64,000 nt of DNA from Hoeflea ulvae (GCF_026619435.1 NZ_JAOVZQ010000001.1:1619501-1683500); one strand, 5' to 3'. Numbered from the stretch's first letter, positions 28,706 through 38,230 are shown. The notes: generated by a model not told the origin, from the letters alone. Made by a program: numbers and translations.

Positions 28706-30043
28706 ATGCAGACCAATTTCACCGCCGAGCAGTTGAAAGATTCCGGTGTCGCCGAATCCGAAAAGATCCTCAGAAAATGCGTCCATTGCGGCTTCTGCAC
28801 CGCCACCTGCCCGACCTATGTCACGCTCGGCAATGAGCTCGACAGCCCGCGCGGTCGGATCTATCTGATCAAGGACATGCTGGAAAATGACCGGCCCGCC
28901 GACAAGCAGGTGGTCACCCATATCGACCGCTGTCTGTCCTGTCTGGCCTGCATGACCACATGCCCGTCGGGCGTCAATTACATGCACCTGGTCGACCACG
29001 CCCGGGCCCATATCGAGAAAACCTATCAGCGGCCGCTGGCCGACCGCATGATCCGCGGGCTTCTTGCGCTGGTGCTGCCCTATCCCGGCCGCTTCCGCGC
29101 CTCGCTTCATGCGGCGCGCCTTGGCCGGCCCTTCGCACCGTTGTTTCGCGTTTTGCCGGGCTTGAAACCCATGGCGGCGATGCTCGAGCTCGCGCCGGCT
29201 TCCGTGCCAAAGCCGTCGAAATTCGCCAAGCCAGGGTTACATCCCGGAACAGGCGCAAAACGGGGCAGAGTGGCCATCCTCACCGGCTGCGCCCAGCCGG
29301 TGCTCAAGCCCGGCATCAACGAGGCGACGATCCGCTTGCTCAACCGCATCGGCGTCGAAGTGGTGGTGCCTCAAGGCGAGGGGTGCTGCGGCGCGCTGGT
29401 GCATCACATGGGCCGCGAGCATGATGCGCACGAAGCCGCGCGCAACAATGTCGATGCCTGGACCCGTCAGATCGACCAGGGCGGGCTCGACGCCATCATC
29501 ATCACCGCCTCGGGCTGCGGCACCACCATCAAGGATTACGGCTACATGCTGCGCGAGGACCCGGCCTACGCGGAAAAAGCCGCCGTTGTCTCCGCGCTGG
29601 CCAAGGACATCACCGAATATCTCGCCAGCATCGAGATGCCCGCTCCGGTCAATGGCGCCAATCTTGTCGTGGCCTATCATTCGGCCTGTTCGATGCAGCA
29701 TGGCCAGAAAATCACCGTGCAGCCCAAGGCATTGCTCAAGGCCGCGGGTTTCACCGTCAAGGATCCGCCCGAAGGCCACCTGTGCTGCGGCTCGGCCGGC
29801 ACCTACAACATCATGCAACCCGAGATCGCCCGCACCCTGCGCGACCGCAAGGTCAAGAACATCGAGCGCACCCGGCCCGATCTGATCGCCACCGGCAATA
29901 TCGGCTGCATGACCCAGATCGCCGGCGGCACCGATATCCCGATTATCCACACGGTGGAATTGCTCGACTGGGTCTATGGCGGGGAAAAGCCTGCCGGATT
30001 GCCGGAGGCGGTCAAGACGGTGCGGCTGGAAGCCGCCGAATAG
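28706..30043 (+). CDS. glcF: Glycolate oxidase iron-sulfur subunit GlcF
   Basis: A protein of 445 residues. Two N-terminal 4Fe-4S motifs are clear: KCVHCGFCTATCPTY (about residues 27-41) and RCLSCLACMTTCPSGV. The C-terminal half has two CCG domains: LTGCAQPVLKPGINEATIRL, GEGCCGALVHHMG, YHSACSMQHGQKITVQP and HLCCGSAGTYNIM. GlcF transfers electrons from GlcDE to the respiratory chain at the membrane. GAGGA lies just before the ATG. A strong terminator follows, closing the glc operon. Confidence 0.95.
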   Translation: MQTNFTAEQLKDSGVAESEKILRKCVHCGFCTATCPTYVTLGNELDSPRGRIYLIKDMLENDRPADKQVVTHIDRCLSCLACMTTCPSGVNYMHLVDHARAHIEKTYQRPLADRMIRGLLALVLPYPGRFRASLHAARLGRPFAPLFRVLPGLKPMAAMLELAPASVPKPSKFAKPGLHPGTGAKRGRVAILTGCAQPVLKPGINEATIRLLNRIGVEVVVPQGEGCCGALVHHMGREHDAHEAARNNVDAWTRQIDQGGLDAIIITASGCGTTIKDYGYMLREDPAYAEKAAVVSALAKDITEYLASIEMPAPVNGANLVVAYHSACSMQHGQKITVQPKALLKAAGFTVKDPPEGHLCCGSAGTYNIMQPEIARTLRDRKVKNIERTRPDLIATGNIGCMTQIAGGTDIPIIHTVELLDWVYGGEKPAGLPEAVKTVRLEAAE

Positions 30044-30069
30044 CGAGCGGGTGCCTGTTGATCATGCAG

Positions 30070-30103
30070 AAAAGGCGGCGTCCGGAAACGCCGCCTTTTT
30101 TTG
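30070..30103 (+). terminator. Intrinsic terminator of the glc operon
   Basis: AAAAGGCGGCG and CGCCGCCTTTT form an 11-bp stem with loop TCCGGAAA, followed by a T-run. It lies 26 bp after the glcF stop and before the convergent L,D-transpeptidase gene, so it may work in both directions. Confidence 0.85.
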
Positions 30104-30129
30104 ATCGCCTGTTGCAGCAATAAAGCCGC

Positions 30130-30840
30130 TCAGCCGCCGAACAGCGAGCCGAGGAAATCCATGCCGCGATCGGTGTAGAGTTTCTCGGAACCCTTTCCAT
30201 TGGGCCCGATCACGATGACCTTGGAGCCGATGCCGGCGCGGCTGTAAAGGTGTTCGACATCCTCGTTCATCATCCGGATGCAGCCTGACGACATGTTCTG
30301 GCCGATGGTCCAGGGCTGGTTGGTGCCGTGAATGCGGAAGATGGTGTCGCGCCCGCCCTTGTAGAGATAGAGCGCGCGCGCGCCGAGCGGATTGTTGGGG
30401 CCGCCTTTCATGTAGGCCGGCAGATTGCGGCCCTTTTTGCGTTCACGCGCAATCATGGTGGCCGGTGGAGTCCAGCCCGGCCATTCGGCCTTGCGGCCAA
30501 CTTTGACGGTGCCTGACCAGCCAAATCCCTCGCGGCCGACGCCGACGCCATAGCGGGTGGCGCGGTTGTTGCCCTCGACGAAATAGAGATATTTGGTGTT
30601 GGTATCGATGATGATGGTGCCGGGTTTCTCGTTGGTATTGAGACGGACCTTCTTGCGCCAGTATTTCGATTTCGGCTTTTTCGATTGCGCGATCTCCACG
30701 ACCGGCAGCGCCGTTTCGGTTGCCGCTGGCGCCGCGCTCCGCGGCATCGCGGATGCATCCGGCAGGGCTGGAGCAATCAGAAGCGCCAGCGCGCTTGCCG
30801 CCAGGATGGCAAATCGGGATGGAAAGCGTGGAAATATCAT
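30130..30840 (-). CDS. Periplasmic L,D-transpeptidase (YkuD domain), paralogue 1
   Basis: A protein of 236 residues. An N-terminal signal peptide is visible (RFAILAASALALLIAPALPD then ASA). The YkuD domain has TIIIDTNTKYLYFVEGNN, GVGVGREGFGWSGT, a WPGWTPPATMIARE segment and the catalytic motif HGTNQPWTIGQNMSSGCIRM with His, Ser and Cys. It should crosslink peptidoglycan stem peptides (3-3 bonds) or attach proteins to them. The ATG at 30840 follows GAGGGG; the frame is open upstream. The next gene (30985-31752) is a paralogue in the same direction. Confidence 0.92.
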   Translation of the reverse strand: MIFPRFPSRFAILAASALALLIAPALPDASAMPRSAAPAATETALPVVEIAQSKKPKSKYWRKKVRLNTNEKPGTIIIDTNTKYLYFVEGNNRATRYGVGVGREGFGWSGTVKVGRKAEWPGWTPPATMIARERKKGRNLPAYMKGGPNNPLGARALYLYKGGRDTIFRIHGTNQPWTIGQNMSSGCIRMMNEDVEHLYSRAGIGSKVIVIGPNGKGSEKLYTDRGMDFLGSLFGG

Positions 30841-30984
30841 GGTGTGCCCCTCGTTCGTGCTTCGGCCCCTGAGTCCAAAGGTACCAGCATTTTTCAGTCG
30901 ATCAACCATTGCCGGGCGGTAGTGGAAAAACCCGGCCGTGGCGGATGGCCGGCCGGGTTTCGAGCCTGGCCGGTCAGCCGCTGG

Positions 30985-31752
30985 TCACATCACGATGACC
31001 TTGGCGCCGACCTTGACCTGTTCGTAAAGATCGGTGACATCCTCATTGCGCATCCGGATGCAGCCAGATGACACGGCCTTGCCGATGGTCCAGGGCTGGT
31101 TGGTCCCGTGAATCCGGTAAAGCGTCGATCCAAGATACAGTGCGCGCGCGCCAAGCGGGTTTTCCGGGCCGCCCTTCATGTGCGCAGGCAGGATCCGGCC
31201 TTCCTTTTCGCGCACTCGCTTGATCATCTCGGCCGGCGGCGTCCAGCCCGGCCACTCGGCCTTGCGGGTGATCTTCTCGGTTCCGCTCCAGGCATGGCCT
31301 TCCTTGCCAACGCCAACGCCATAGCGCCGGGCCTGGCCATTACCGGTGACGAAATAGAGATGCCGCTCGCTGGTGTTGATGATGATCGTGCCGGGTTTCT
31401 GATTGCCGTCATAAGGCACCATCTGCGGCAGGAAACGCGCGTCGATCTGGCGCGCAGGCGCAGCCTTCGCCCGCGGTGCGGCCAGCGCGACATTGGTGAC
31501 GCGGCGCGGCTGGGCCTTGAGCGAACGGCTCTGCTGCGCCGGCGCCCGGACCGCCTTCGGCTGGGTGCGGTAGACCACGCCGCCACGCGGCGCGGCACGG
31601 CCGCCAAGCTGCAGCAGCCACGGCGCGGTCAGATCCGGGCTCAGCACCACCGGCGGGCGCTGGCCATAGCGATCGCCCGCGATTGCCGGGGCGGTGAAGG
31701 AAGCGAGGCTCAGCGCCGCGCCTGACAGGACAAGAAGTGCAAGATTTTTCAT
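30985..31752 (-). CDS. Periplasmic L,D-transpeptidase (YkuD domain), paralogue 2
   Basis: A protein of 255 residues with a signal peptide (NLALLVLSGAALSLASFTAP then AIA). A basic, Gln/Arg/Ala-rich linker of about 85 residues follows. The YkuD domain shows TIIINTSERHLYFVTGNGQA, GVGVGKEGHAWSGT, WPGWTPPAEMIKR and the catalytic motif HGTNQPWTIGKAVSSGCIRM. The catalytic domain is close to that of the next paralogue, so the two genes probably arose by tandem duplication; each has its own leader. It is divergent from tag. Confidence 0.92.
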   Translation of the reverse strand: MKNLALLVLSGAALSLASFTAPAIAGDRYGQRPPVVLSPDLTAPWLLQLGGRAAPRGGVVYRTQPKAVRAPAQQSRSLKAQPRRVTNVALAAPRAKAAPARQIDARFLPQMVPYDGNQKPGTIIINTSERHLYFVTGNGQARRYGVGVGKEGHAWSGTEKITRKAEWPGWTPPAEMIKRVREKEGRILPAHMKGGPENPLGARALYLGSTLYRIHGTNQPWTIGKAVSSGCIRMRNEDVTDLYEQVKVGAKVIVM

Positions 31753-31990
31753 CGGACGGACCCAATACCTTTCGTCTGATTAAAACAGGACGCCACCGCC
31801 GGAATGAGCCGATGGCCCTGTGTTCAACGCCGATGGTGAGGTGTGGATTGGAATCAATTGGTGAATCCGGATGCCTAAAATACCCGTTTGGGTGGAAAGC
31901 TCTGCTTAGGGTTATCGCTGCCTTGCCAAACGCGGTGAACGTCCGCTTAATTGTCACCGATTCCCGATTAACCATGACAAGAGCGACCCC

Positions 31991-32626
31991 ATGGCGCATG
32001 AAAACGGCCTGATAATCGGAGAGGACGGCCGCACCCGCTGCTTCTGGCCAGGCAATCTTCCCGACTATCTGGCCTATCATGATGTCGAGTGGGGCAGGCC
32101 GGTCACCGACGATATCCGCCTGTTTGAAAAGATCTGCCTGGAGGGATTCCAGGCGGGGCTGTCCTGGCTCACCATCCTGCGCAAGCGCGAGAACTTCCGC
32201 GCCGGATTCGCCGGCTTCGATTTCCGCAAGGTGGCGCTGTTTGACGAAGCCGACATCGAGCGACTTGTGGCCGACAAGGGCATCATCCGGCATCGCGGCA
32301 AGATTGTCTCGACCATCAACAATGCCCACCGCGCCATCGAGATGGTCGACGAGTTCGGCTCGCTGGCGGCCTATTTCTGGAGCCATGAGCCGGGTCCCGA
32401 AGAGCGGCCCGAGAAAGTGGACTACGCCACATTGACCGCCAATCCGACGACAGCCGTGTCGACCCGCATCTCGAAGGATCTGAAGAAGCGCGGCTGGAGC
32501 TTTGTCGGCCCGACAACCGTCTACGCCTTCATGCAGGCGATGGGGCTGGTCAATGATCACCTCGAAGGCTGCTGTTGCAGGAACGAGGTCGAGGCGGCGC
32601 GGGATGCGCTGGTGCGGCACAAATGA
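31991..32626 (+). CDS. tag: DNA-3-methyladenine glycosylase I
   Basis: A protein of 211 residues that excises 3-methyladenine from alkylated DNA. Family marks are CFWPGNLPDYLAYHDVEWGR, LFEKICLEGFQAGLSWLTIL, IRHRGKIVSTINNAHRAIEM, SKDLKKRGWSFVGPTTVYAF and the C-terminal GLVNDHLEGCCCR. The metal-binding N-terminal Cys and C-terminal His/Cys pattern are present. The stop overlaps the next ATG (ATGA). No good ribosome binding site precedes the ATG; a weak GAGCG lies at suitable spacing. Confidence 0.93.
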   Translation: MAHENGLIIGEDGRTRCFWPGNLPDYLAYHDVEWGRPVTDDIRLFEKICLEGFQAGLSWLTILRKRENFRAGFAGFDFRKVALFDEADIERLVADKGIIRHRGKIVSTINNAHRAIEMVDEFGSLAAYFWSHEPGPEERPEKVDYATLTANPTTAVSTRISKDLKKRGWSFVGPTTVYAFMQAMGLVNDHLEGCCCRNEVEAARDALVRHK

Positions 32627-32982
32627 CGCCGGAAGAGGTCAAAGAGCTGATTTATGAGGTCGCGGAGCTTACGCCAGGCGTCGGACGACTGGAGGAAAGC
32701 CTCAAATGGGGCGAGCAGAGCTTCGCGCCGGCGCGCCGCAACATCGGCAGCTCGGTGCGGATCGCGCCACGTCAGAACGGCGAGGTCGCGCTGATGTTCA
32801 TCTGCCACACCAATCTGGTCGAGCAGTTCCGCACGCTCTATCCCGACGCCCTGACCTATGAGGACAACCGCGCCATCGTGCTTGAGGCCGGCCGGCAGCC
32901 GGACCTCGAAGCGCTGTCGCATTGCATCGGCCTGGCGCTCACCTACAAGCTGCGCAAGCGCGGCAAATCCGGACCGGTCTAG
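32623..32982 (+). CDS. DUF1801 domain protein
   Basis: A 119-residue cytosolic protein matching the DUF1801/YdhG-like fold: VGRLEESLKWGEQSFAPA, IRIAP-type strands, MFICHTNLVEQFRTLYP and a C-terminal ALSHCIGLALTYKLRKRG. These proteins are small alpha/beta folds of unclear function. The start at 32623 overlaps the tag stop by 4 bp, so the two are coupled. Its 3' end overlaps the convergent EamA gene by 4 bp. Confidence 0.8.
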   Translation: MTPEEVKELIYEVAELTPGVGRLEESLKWGEQSFAPARRNIGSSVRIAPRQNGEVALMFICHTNLVEQFRTLYPDALTYEDNRAIVLEAGRQPDLEALSHCIGLALTYKLRKRGKSGPV

Positions 32983-33884
32983 ACCCGTCTCTGCTTGGCG
33001 AGGATGGCGGCCCCGACCCCGCCGAGAATGAGCAGCGACGAGACGACCAGCCGCAAGCTCCAGCTCTCGCCGACAAACAGGGTTCCGCCGGCAGCCGCCA
33101 TCACCGGCACGATCAGTTGCAGGATGGCGCCCTGTGTGGCGCCGATCTGGCGCAGCACCTGGTACCAGAGCGCATAGCCAAGCCCGGAGGTCACAGCGCC
33201 CGAGACAGCGGCGAGCATCAGCCCGCGCGGGGTGGCTTGAACCGGCAGCTGGGCAATCACAACCACAAGGCCGAGCGGCAGCAGAAATGCCACCGAGCGC
33301 ATGAAATTGTCCGCCGTCGCCTTGAGCGGATCAGCAAGTCCCCGGCCGCGCAGCGAATAGACGCCCCAGGCAGCCCCCGACAGCGCCATGGCGCTTGCGG
33401 CCAGCGGGTCGGGTGCGGACAGGCCCGGCGACACCAGCCAGACAAAGGCGCCGAAGGCGGTTGCCAGACCCAGCCACTCCAACAGCGAAGGCCTGTCGCC
33501 CTCCTTCAGGCTCCAGCCGATCATGCTGGCCTGCACACAGGCAAACAGGATCAGCGCGCCGATACCGGTGTCGAGCGCCACATAGGCATAGGAAAACGCC
33601 ACCGCGTAGACAAACAGGGCGAAAGCCGAGACCCACGAGCCCGAGCGAAGCCGCGGTGACCGGTGCTGCCCCGATGCGGTCAACGCGACCAGCACCGCCA
33701 GCATCACCGCGCCGCTTGCCAGCCGGACGGCGGAATAGCTTGCCGGGTCGATCAGCGGCGCGTCGCCCGAACCGATCGCCATCCGTCCCAGAACGGAATT
33801 TGCGGCAAAGGCAATCAGTGTCAAAACCGTCAGCAGGACCAGGCGCAAGGAAAGCTCTTTCAATGGACAGATTGGAGGCGGCAA
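32979..33884 (-). CDS. EamA/DMT-family transporter
   Basis: An inner-membrane protein of about 300 residues with ten hydrophobic segments in two repeats. Typical parts are LLTVLTLIAFAANSVLGRMA at the start, YAYVALDTGIGALILFACVQ, SGAAWGVYSLRGRGLADPLK and, in the second repeat, SGLGYALWYQVLRQIGATQG plus FVGESWSLRLVVSSLLILGG. It probably exports a small metabolite. No ATG is available at the right place; the frame opens with TTG codons (33884, 33863 or 33848), the last after AAAGAG, so the start is uncertain. Confidence 0.85.
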   Translation of the reverse strand: MPPPICPLKELSLRLVLLTVLTLIAFAANSVLGRMAIGSGDAPLIDPASYSAVRLASGAVMLAVLVALTASGQHRSPRLRSGSWVSAFALFVYAVAFSYAYVALDTGIGALILFACVQASMIGWSLKEGDRPSLLEWLGLATAFGAFVWLVSPGLSAPDPLAASAMALSGAAWGVYSLRGRGLADPLKATADNFMRSVAFLLPLGLVVVIAQLPVQATPRGLMLAAVSGAVTSGLGYALWYQVLRQIGATQGAILQLIVPVMAAAGGTLFVGESWSLRLVVSSLLILGGVGAAILAKQRRV

Positions 33885-34048
33885 ATCCGTATTCCGAGAC
33901 CTATCTGCCGTTTCACGGCTTTTGTCGACAGCGGTTGCGGGTGTTCCATGGTTTCACCCGCGGGACGGGAGTGCTATGGTCGGAACAATAAAACGCGCAA
34001 AGCGTTGACGTGACGAAGGGATGTTTCATTCAAACCCAGGAGTGTGAA

Positions 34049-34492
34049 ATGCTCAAGACCGCCCTAAAGTCCTTGATATCGGCGTCTTTCTGCGTCGCCA
34101 TGATGGTGCCCGCATCCGCCGTGCCGCTGCAGAATCCGGTCACCCAGATCACCGGCAGTTCCGATGTTGTCCAGGTGCGCCACCAGAAACGGCGTGGCTA
34201 CTATCGTCACAACAACCACAGCTATTATAACGGCCACCGTGGTTACCGTAACCATCGCCGTGGCTATCGCCGTCACAATGGCTACTGGTTCCCGCCCGCA
34301 GCCTTTGCGCTTGGCGCAATCATCGGCGGTGCGATGAACAATAACAATTACAATGGCAATGTGCGCCCCGGCTACACCAATCCGCAGCATGTCAGCTGGT
34401 GCCACAACAAGTACCGCTCCTATGACCAGCGGAGCAACACGTTCCAGCCGTATCACGGTCCGCGCCGCGAATGCCGTTCGCCCTATTATTGA
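34049..34492 (+). CDS. BA14K-family secreted protein
   Basis: A 147-residue protein with a signal peptide (LKSLISASFCVAMMVPASAV). A basic, Tyr/His/Arg-rich middle follows (RRGYYRHNNHSYYNGHRGYR), then a hydrophobic segment FALGAIIGGAMN, and a C-terminus HVSWCHNKYRSYDQRSNTFQ ending ECRSPYY, the BA14K signature. BA14K proteins of Brucella and rhizobia are small envelope proteins with lectin-like and immunogenic properties. The ATG at 34049 follows AGGAG. It stands alone in front of hisS. Confidence 0.88.
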   Translation: MLKTALKSLISASFCVAMMVPASAVPLQNPVTQITGSSDVVQVRHQKRRGYYRHNNHSYYNGHRGYRNHRRGYRRHNGYWFPPAAFALGAIIGGAMNNNNYNGNVRPGYTNPQHVSWCHNKYRSYDQRSNTFQPYHGPRRECRSPYY

Positions 34493-34555
34493 GGCTGACG
34501 AACTGGCTCAGGATGGGGTGAGGGGCCTGCCGGCCTTTCACCCAAGCCTTGCAGC

Positions 34556-34616
34556 AAAAGGGCCTGTCGGTTAGGAGAAGCGCAACAAAACGTTTCTCCT
34601 TCCGCAGGCCCTTTTT
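34556..34616 (+). promoter_or_regulatory. Long two-tier hairpin immediately before hisS
   Basis: A perfect 11-bp outer stem (AAAAGGGCCTG at 34556-34566, CAGGCCCTTTT at 34605-34615), extended by CGG/CCG, encloses an inner stem AGGAGAA (34573-34579) / TTCTCCT (34594-34600). It ends in a T-run, and the hisS ATG follows at 34618. It looks like an intrinsic terminator for the BA14K gene, but its position puts the hisS start at the base of the stem. No run of His codons is seen in front. Confidence 0.6.
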
Positions 34617-34617
34617 C

Positions 34618-36201
34618 ATGTCCGACAAGAAGCAAAAGAAGCCCCAGAAGCTCAAGGCCCGTCTGGCGCGTGGTTTTCCGGATCGCTCGTCGTCCGATAT
34701 CCGCGCCACCGACCAGATGATGGCCAAGATCAGAACCGTCTATGAGCGTTTCGGCTTCGAGCCGGTTGAAACCCCTTTCATCGAATACACCGATGCGCTG
34801 GGGAAATTCCTGCCTGATTCCGACCGGCCCAATGAGGGCGTGTTCTCATTCCAGGACGATGACGACCAGTGGCTGAGCCTGCGTTATGACCTGACCGCAC
34901 CTTTGGCCCGTCATGTGGCCGAGAATTTCAACGACATCCAGCTGCCCTACCGCACCTATCGCGCCGGCTGGGTGTTCCGCAACGAAAAGCCCGGCCCGGG
35001 CCGCTTCCGCCAGTTCATGCAGTTCGACGCCGACATCGTCGGTGCGCCCGGCGTCCAGGCCGATGCCGAAATGTGCATGATGATGGCCGACACCATGGAA
35101 GCGCTCGGCATTCCGCGCGGGGATTACGTCATCCGCGTCAACAACCGCAAGGTGCTGGATGGCGTCATGGAAGCCATCGGGCTGGTCGGACCGGAAAATG
35201 CCGCCAAGCGCCTTACCGTGCTACGCGCCATCGACAAGCTCGACAAGTTCGGTGCCGAGGGTGTCAAGCTGCTGCTTGGTGCCGGCCGCTGGGATGGTGA
35301 AAAGGAAGGCGAAGGCGATTTCGCCCCGGGTGCTGGGCTGAATGAGGAACAGGTTCTACGACTTGTCACTTCTTACCTTGGAACGAGTTTTCGCGATGGA
35401 GAAACGCCGAGCGATAGCATGTCCTTTGGCTTCTGGAAGGATGCCGTATCTGGCTCAGACCTCGGCATGCAAGGTGTTGCTGAACTAGAATCCATGGCTC
35501 AGATCTGCAGGAATGCCGGATACGAAACAGATCGGGTCAAGTTTGACCCCTCCGTCGTCCGCGGCCTCGAATATTACACCGGCCCCGTCTACGAAGCCGA
35601 GCTTCTGGGCGGCATCCCCAATGAGAAGGGCCAGATCGTGCAGTTCGGTTCCGTCGGCGGCGGGGGCCGTTACGATGGGCTGGTGTCGCGCTTCATGGGC
35701 CAGCCAGTGCCGGCCACCGGTTTCTCGATCGGCGTCTCACGGCTGATGACGGCGCTGAAAAATCTCGGCAAGCTCTCGGGCGAGGCGGCCTCGGGCCCGA
35801 TCCTGGTCACCATCATGGATCGCGACCGCATCGGCGACTACGCGAAGATGGCGCAGGAATTGCGGGTGGCGCTCAACCCGCTTGATGAGGACGGCCGGCC
35901 GCTCGGACCGACTGTTCCGGTGGAACTGTTCCAGGGCAATCCCAAGGATTTCCCGAAGCAGTTGCGCTATGCCGACCGTCGCGGCGCGCCGATCGCCATC
36001 ATTCAGGGCGGCAATGAGAAGGAACTGGGCCAGGTCATCGTCAAGGACCTGATCGAGGGCAAGCGCATCGCCGAAACCATCACCGACAATGCCGAATGGC
36101 GCGAGGCCAAGGCCGGCGAACATCTGGTGGCCGAGGCCGAGCTGGTGTCGACCGTGAAAAGCATTCTTGAAGCGCAGGCAGCCTATGGCCGGGAAGCCTG
36201 A
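34618..36201 (+). CDS. hisS: Histidyl-tRNA synthetase
   Basis: A protein of 527 residues, a class II synthetase that charges tRNA-His. Motifs seen are the N-terminal [17 protein letters not shown], motif 2 in [20 protein letters not shown], the histidine-A loop [20 protein letters not shown], motif 3 in [20 protein letters not shown] and a C-terminal anticodon-binding domain. The start at 34618 gives the usual alphaproteobacterial N-terminus but has no clear ribosome binding site, and lies directly at a hairpin. Bases about 35340-35545 use strikingly AT-rich codons compared with the rest. It is followed by hisZ and hisG. Confidence 0.95.
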   Translation: MSDKKQKKPQKLKARLARGFPDRSSSDIRATDQMMAKIRTVYERFGFEPVETPFIEYTDALGKFLPDSDRPNEGVFSFQDDDDQWLSLRYDLTAPLARHVAENFNDIQLPYRTYRAGWVFRNEKPGPGRFRQFMQFDADIVGAPGVQADAEMCMMMADTMEALGIPRGDYVIRVNNRKVLDGVMEAIGLVGPENAAKRLTVLRAIDKLDKFGAEGVKLLLGAGRWDGEKEGEGDFAPGAGLNEEQVLRLVTSYLGTSFRDGETPSDSMSFGFWKDAVSGSDLGMQGVAELESMAQICRNAGYETDRVKFDPSVVRGLEYYTGPVYEAELLGGIPNEKGQIVQFGSVGGGGRYDGLVSRFMGQPVPATGFSIGVSRLMTALKNLGKLSGEAASGPILVTIMDRDRIGDYAKMAQELRVALNPLDEDGRPLGPTVPVELFQGNPKDFPKQLRYADRRGAPIAIIQGGNEKELGQVIVKDLIEGKRIAETITDNAEWREAKAGEHLVAEAELVSTVKSILEAQAAYGREA

Positions 36202-36233
36202 GATGAACATTTTGAGTCTTGTTCAATCTTTTT

Positions 36234-36387
36234 CCCCTCCCCAACCCCTCCCCACAAGGGGGAGGGGCTAGTCCGTCGCAGGACCAGCTCGGTGCACTCC
36301 ACCAGCAATTCTCAACAGCCAAAGTCTCAAACGAACCAGAAGGCCGGGTTAAGCCCCTCCCCCTTGTGGGGAGGGGTTGGGGAGGGG
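36234..36387. repeat. 36-bp perfect inverted repeat with an 82-bp spacer
   Basis: Between hisS and hisZ, 36234-36269 is the exact reverse complement of 36352-36387 (C-rich arm beginning CCCCTCCCCAACCCCTCC, mate ending TGGGGAGGGG). Each arm also contains smaller internal complementarity. This resembles the GC-rich repeat elements scattered between genes in rhizobial genomes. It would form a very stable hairpin in the his transcript and lies 32 bp before the hisZ start. Confidence 0.85.
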
Positions 36388-36419
36388 CCTTCTTCAGGCA
36401 GGCTTGGGGAGAGGCTGCG

Positions 36420-37535
36420 ATGCAATTAGGAGCTCCCGTTTTCGCCGCTGATCTTGCCCGCGCGCTCGATGCGCTGCAGGCGCCGCGCGCCGACATTCCG
36501 GTGATCCAGCCGGCCGAACCCTTTCTCGACATGGCCGGCGAGGATCTGCGCCGCCGCATCTTCCTCACCGAATCCGAGACCGGCGAAAGCCTCTGCCTCC
36601 GGCCCGAATTCACCATCCCGGTCTGCCGCGCCCATATTGCCGAGAATGTCGCCACCCCGCGCCGCTATTCCTATCTGGGCCAGGTGTTCCGCCAGCGCCG
36701 CGAGGGCGGCAACGAGTTCTACCAGGCCGGCGTCGAGGATCTGGGCGAAGCCGATGAGGCCCGCGCCGATGCGCGCGCCCTGTCCGAAGCCCGCGCCCTG
36801 ATCGCGCAATTTGCGCCACGTCGGGAACTGGTCATCCTGCTGGGCGACCAGTCGGTGTTTGAAGCGGTCGTCGCCGGTCTGGGGCTTCCTTCCGGCTGGC
36901 AGAAACGGCTGATCCACGCCTTTGGCAATGAAGCCGCCCTCGACGCCATGATCGCGCGACTGGCCGGCCCCGACGCCTCCATTGCGCCCGATCCCTCGGT
37001 CGCGGGATTTCTGGCCGTGGGCGACGCCGCCGGGCTTGAAGCCTATATAGAAGGCGTCATGCAGGACACCGGCTATTCGACCAATGCCAGCCGCTCGCCG
37101 GCCGAAATCACCGCCCGGCTGATGGACAAGCAATCGCTCGATGCCACACGGTTGCCGCCCGCATCGCTGGACGCGCTGAAGACCTTTCTTGCGCTGGATG
37201 TGCCACTTGATCGCGCCGGCCAGGTGCTCGCAGAATTTGCCGATCATGCCGGGCTCGATATCGGCGCGGCCCGCAAGCAATTCGAAGCCCGCCTTGCGGC
37301 GCTTTCCGATCGTGGCGAGGATCTGTCCGTCATGCGCTGGCGCGCAGCCTTCGGCCGTCCGCTGGATTATTACACCGGCCTGGTCTTCGAGATTTCGGCA
37401 GGCGAGGGCGGTGCCCTGGCCGGTGGCGGCCGGTACGACCGGCTGATGACGCTGCTCGGCGCGCAAGCCCCGATCCCCGCCGTGGGCTTTTCGCTCTGGC
37501 TCGACCGCATTGAAGCCGTGAGGGCGCAGCCATGA
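36420..37535 (+). CDS. hisZ: ATP phosphoribosyltransferase regulatory subunit
   Basis: A protein of 371 residues related to HisS but lacking the anticodon-binding domain. It pairs with short-form HisG and confers histidine feedback control. Motifs are the class II core [39 protein letters not shown], then [20 protein letters not shown] and [20 protein letters not shown]. The ATG at 36420 was chosen from family length; the frame is open through the inverted repeat upstream, which is not expected to be coding. The stop overlaps the hisG ATG. Confidence 0.94.
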   Translation: MQLGAPVFAADLARALDALQAPRADIPVIQPAEPFLDMAGEDLRRRIFLTESETGESLCLRPEFTIPVCRAHIAENVATPRRYSYLGQVFRQRREGGNEFYQAGVEDLGEADEARADARALSEARALIAQFAPRRELVILLGDQSVFEAVVAGLGLPSGWQKRLIHAFGNEAALDAMIARLAGPDASIAPDPSVAGFLAVGDAAGLEAYIEGVMQDTGYSTNASRSPAEITARLMDKQSLDATRLPPASLDALKTFLALDVPLDRAGQVLAEFADHAGLDIGAARKQFEARLAALSDRGEDLSVMRWRAAFGRPLDYYTGLVFEISAGEGGALAGGGRYDRLMTLLGAQAPIPAVGFSLWLDRIEAVRAQP

Positions 37536-38230
37536 CCCTGACCATCGCGCTGCCCTCCAAGGGCCGGATGAAAGACGATGCCATGGCGGTCTTCGACCGC
37601 GCCGGGCTTTCCATCTCGGCGATCGGCAATGACCGCAGCTACCGGGGCCGTGTCGAAGGGATCGACGGCGTCGAGGTGGCGTTCCTGTCAGCCTCCGAGA
37701 TCGCCCGCGAACTGGGCGTAGGCACGGTTGATCTCGGCGTCACCGGCGAAGATCTGGTGCGCGAGAGCCTCGCCCGCGCCGACGAACGCGTCGAGATCAC
37801 CGCCCGGCTCGGCTTCGGCCAGGCCGATGTGGTGGTTGCGGTCCCCGACATCTGGAAGGACGTCGACACCATGGCCGATCTTGGCGATGTGGCTGCGGAT
37901 TTCCGCGCCCGCCATGGCCGGCGGCTGGCGATTGCCACCAAATACTGGCGGCTGACACAGAGCTTCTTCTCCACCCGTCACGGCATTCAGCTCTACCGCA
38001 TCGTCGAAAGCCTCGGCGCCACCGAAGGCGCCCCGGCTGCGGGCACGGCGGATATCATCGTCGATATCACTTCCACCGGATCGACCCTGACCGCCAATCA
38101 TTTGCGCGTCCTCTCCGACGGCGTGATCCTGAAATCCGAAGCCTGCCTGGTCCGCGCCCGCAAGCCCGGACATGATAAGGATCCGCGCATGGCGGCAATT
38201 CTCGAGGCGGTTCGCGGCGCCGCTGCCTGA
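37532..38230 (+). CDS. hisG: ATP phosphoribosyltransferase, short form
   Basis: A protein of 232 residues catalysing the first step of histidine synthesis, ATP + PRPP to phosphoribosyl-ATP. It begins [20 protein letters not shown], has [36 protein letters not shown] and the PRPP-binding loop [20 protein letters not shown]. It lacks the C-terminal ACT-like domain of long HisG, which fits the presence of hisZ just upstream (4-bp overlap). Histidine control is therefore through HisZ. Confidence 0.96.
   Translation: MTLTIALPSKGRMKDDAMAVFDRAGLSISAIGNDRSYRGRVEGIDGVEVAFLSASEIARELGVGTVDLGVTGEDLVRESLARADERVEITARLGFGQADVVVAVPDIWKDVDTMADLGDVAADFRARHGRRLAIATKYWRLTQSFFSTRHGIQLYRIVESLGATEGAPAAGTADIIVDITSTGSTLTANHLRVLSDGVILKSEACLVRARKPGHDKDPRMAAILEAVRGAAA

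Noticed and set aside
34501..34617. Histidine-type attenuator before hisS
   Set aside because: There is no leader peptide with a run of His codons; the hairpin is better explained as a terminator or other structure.
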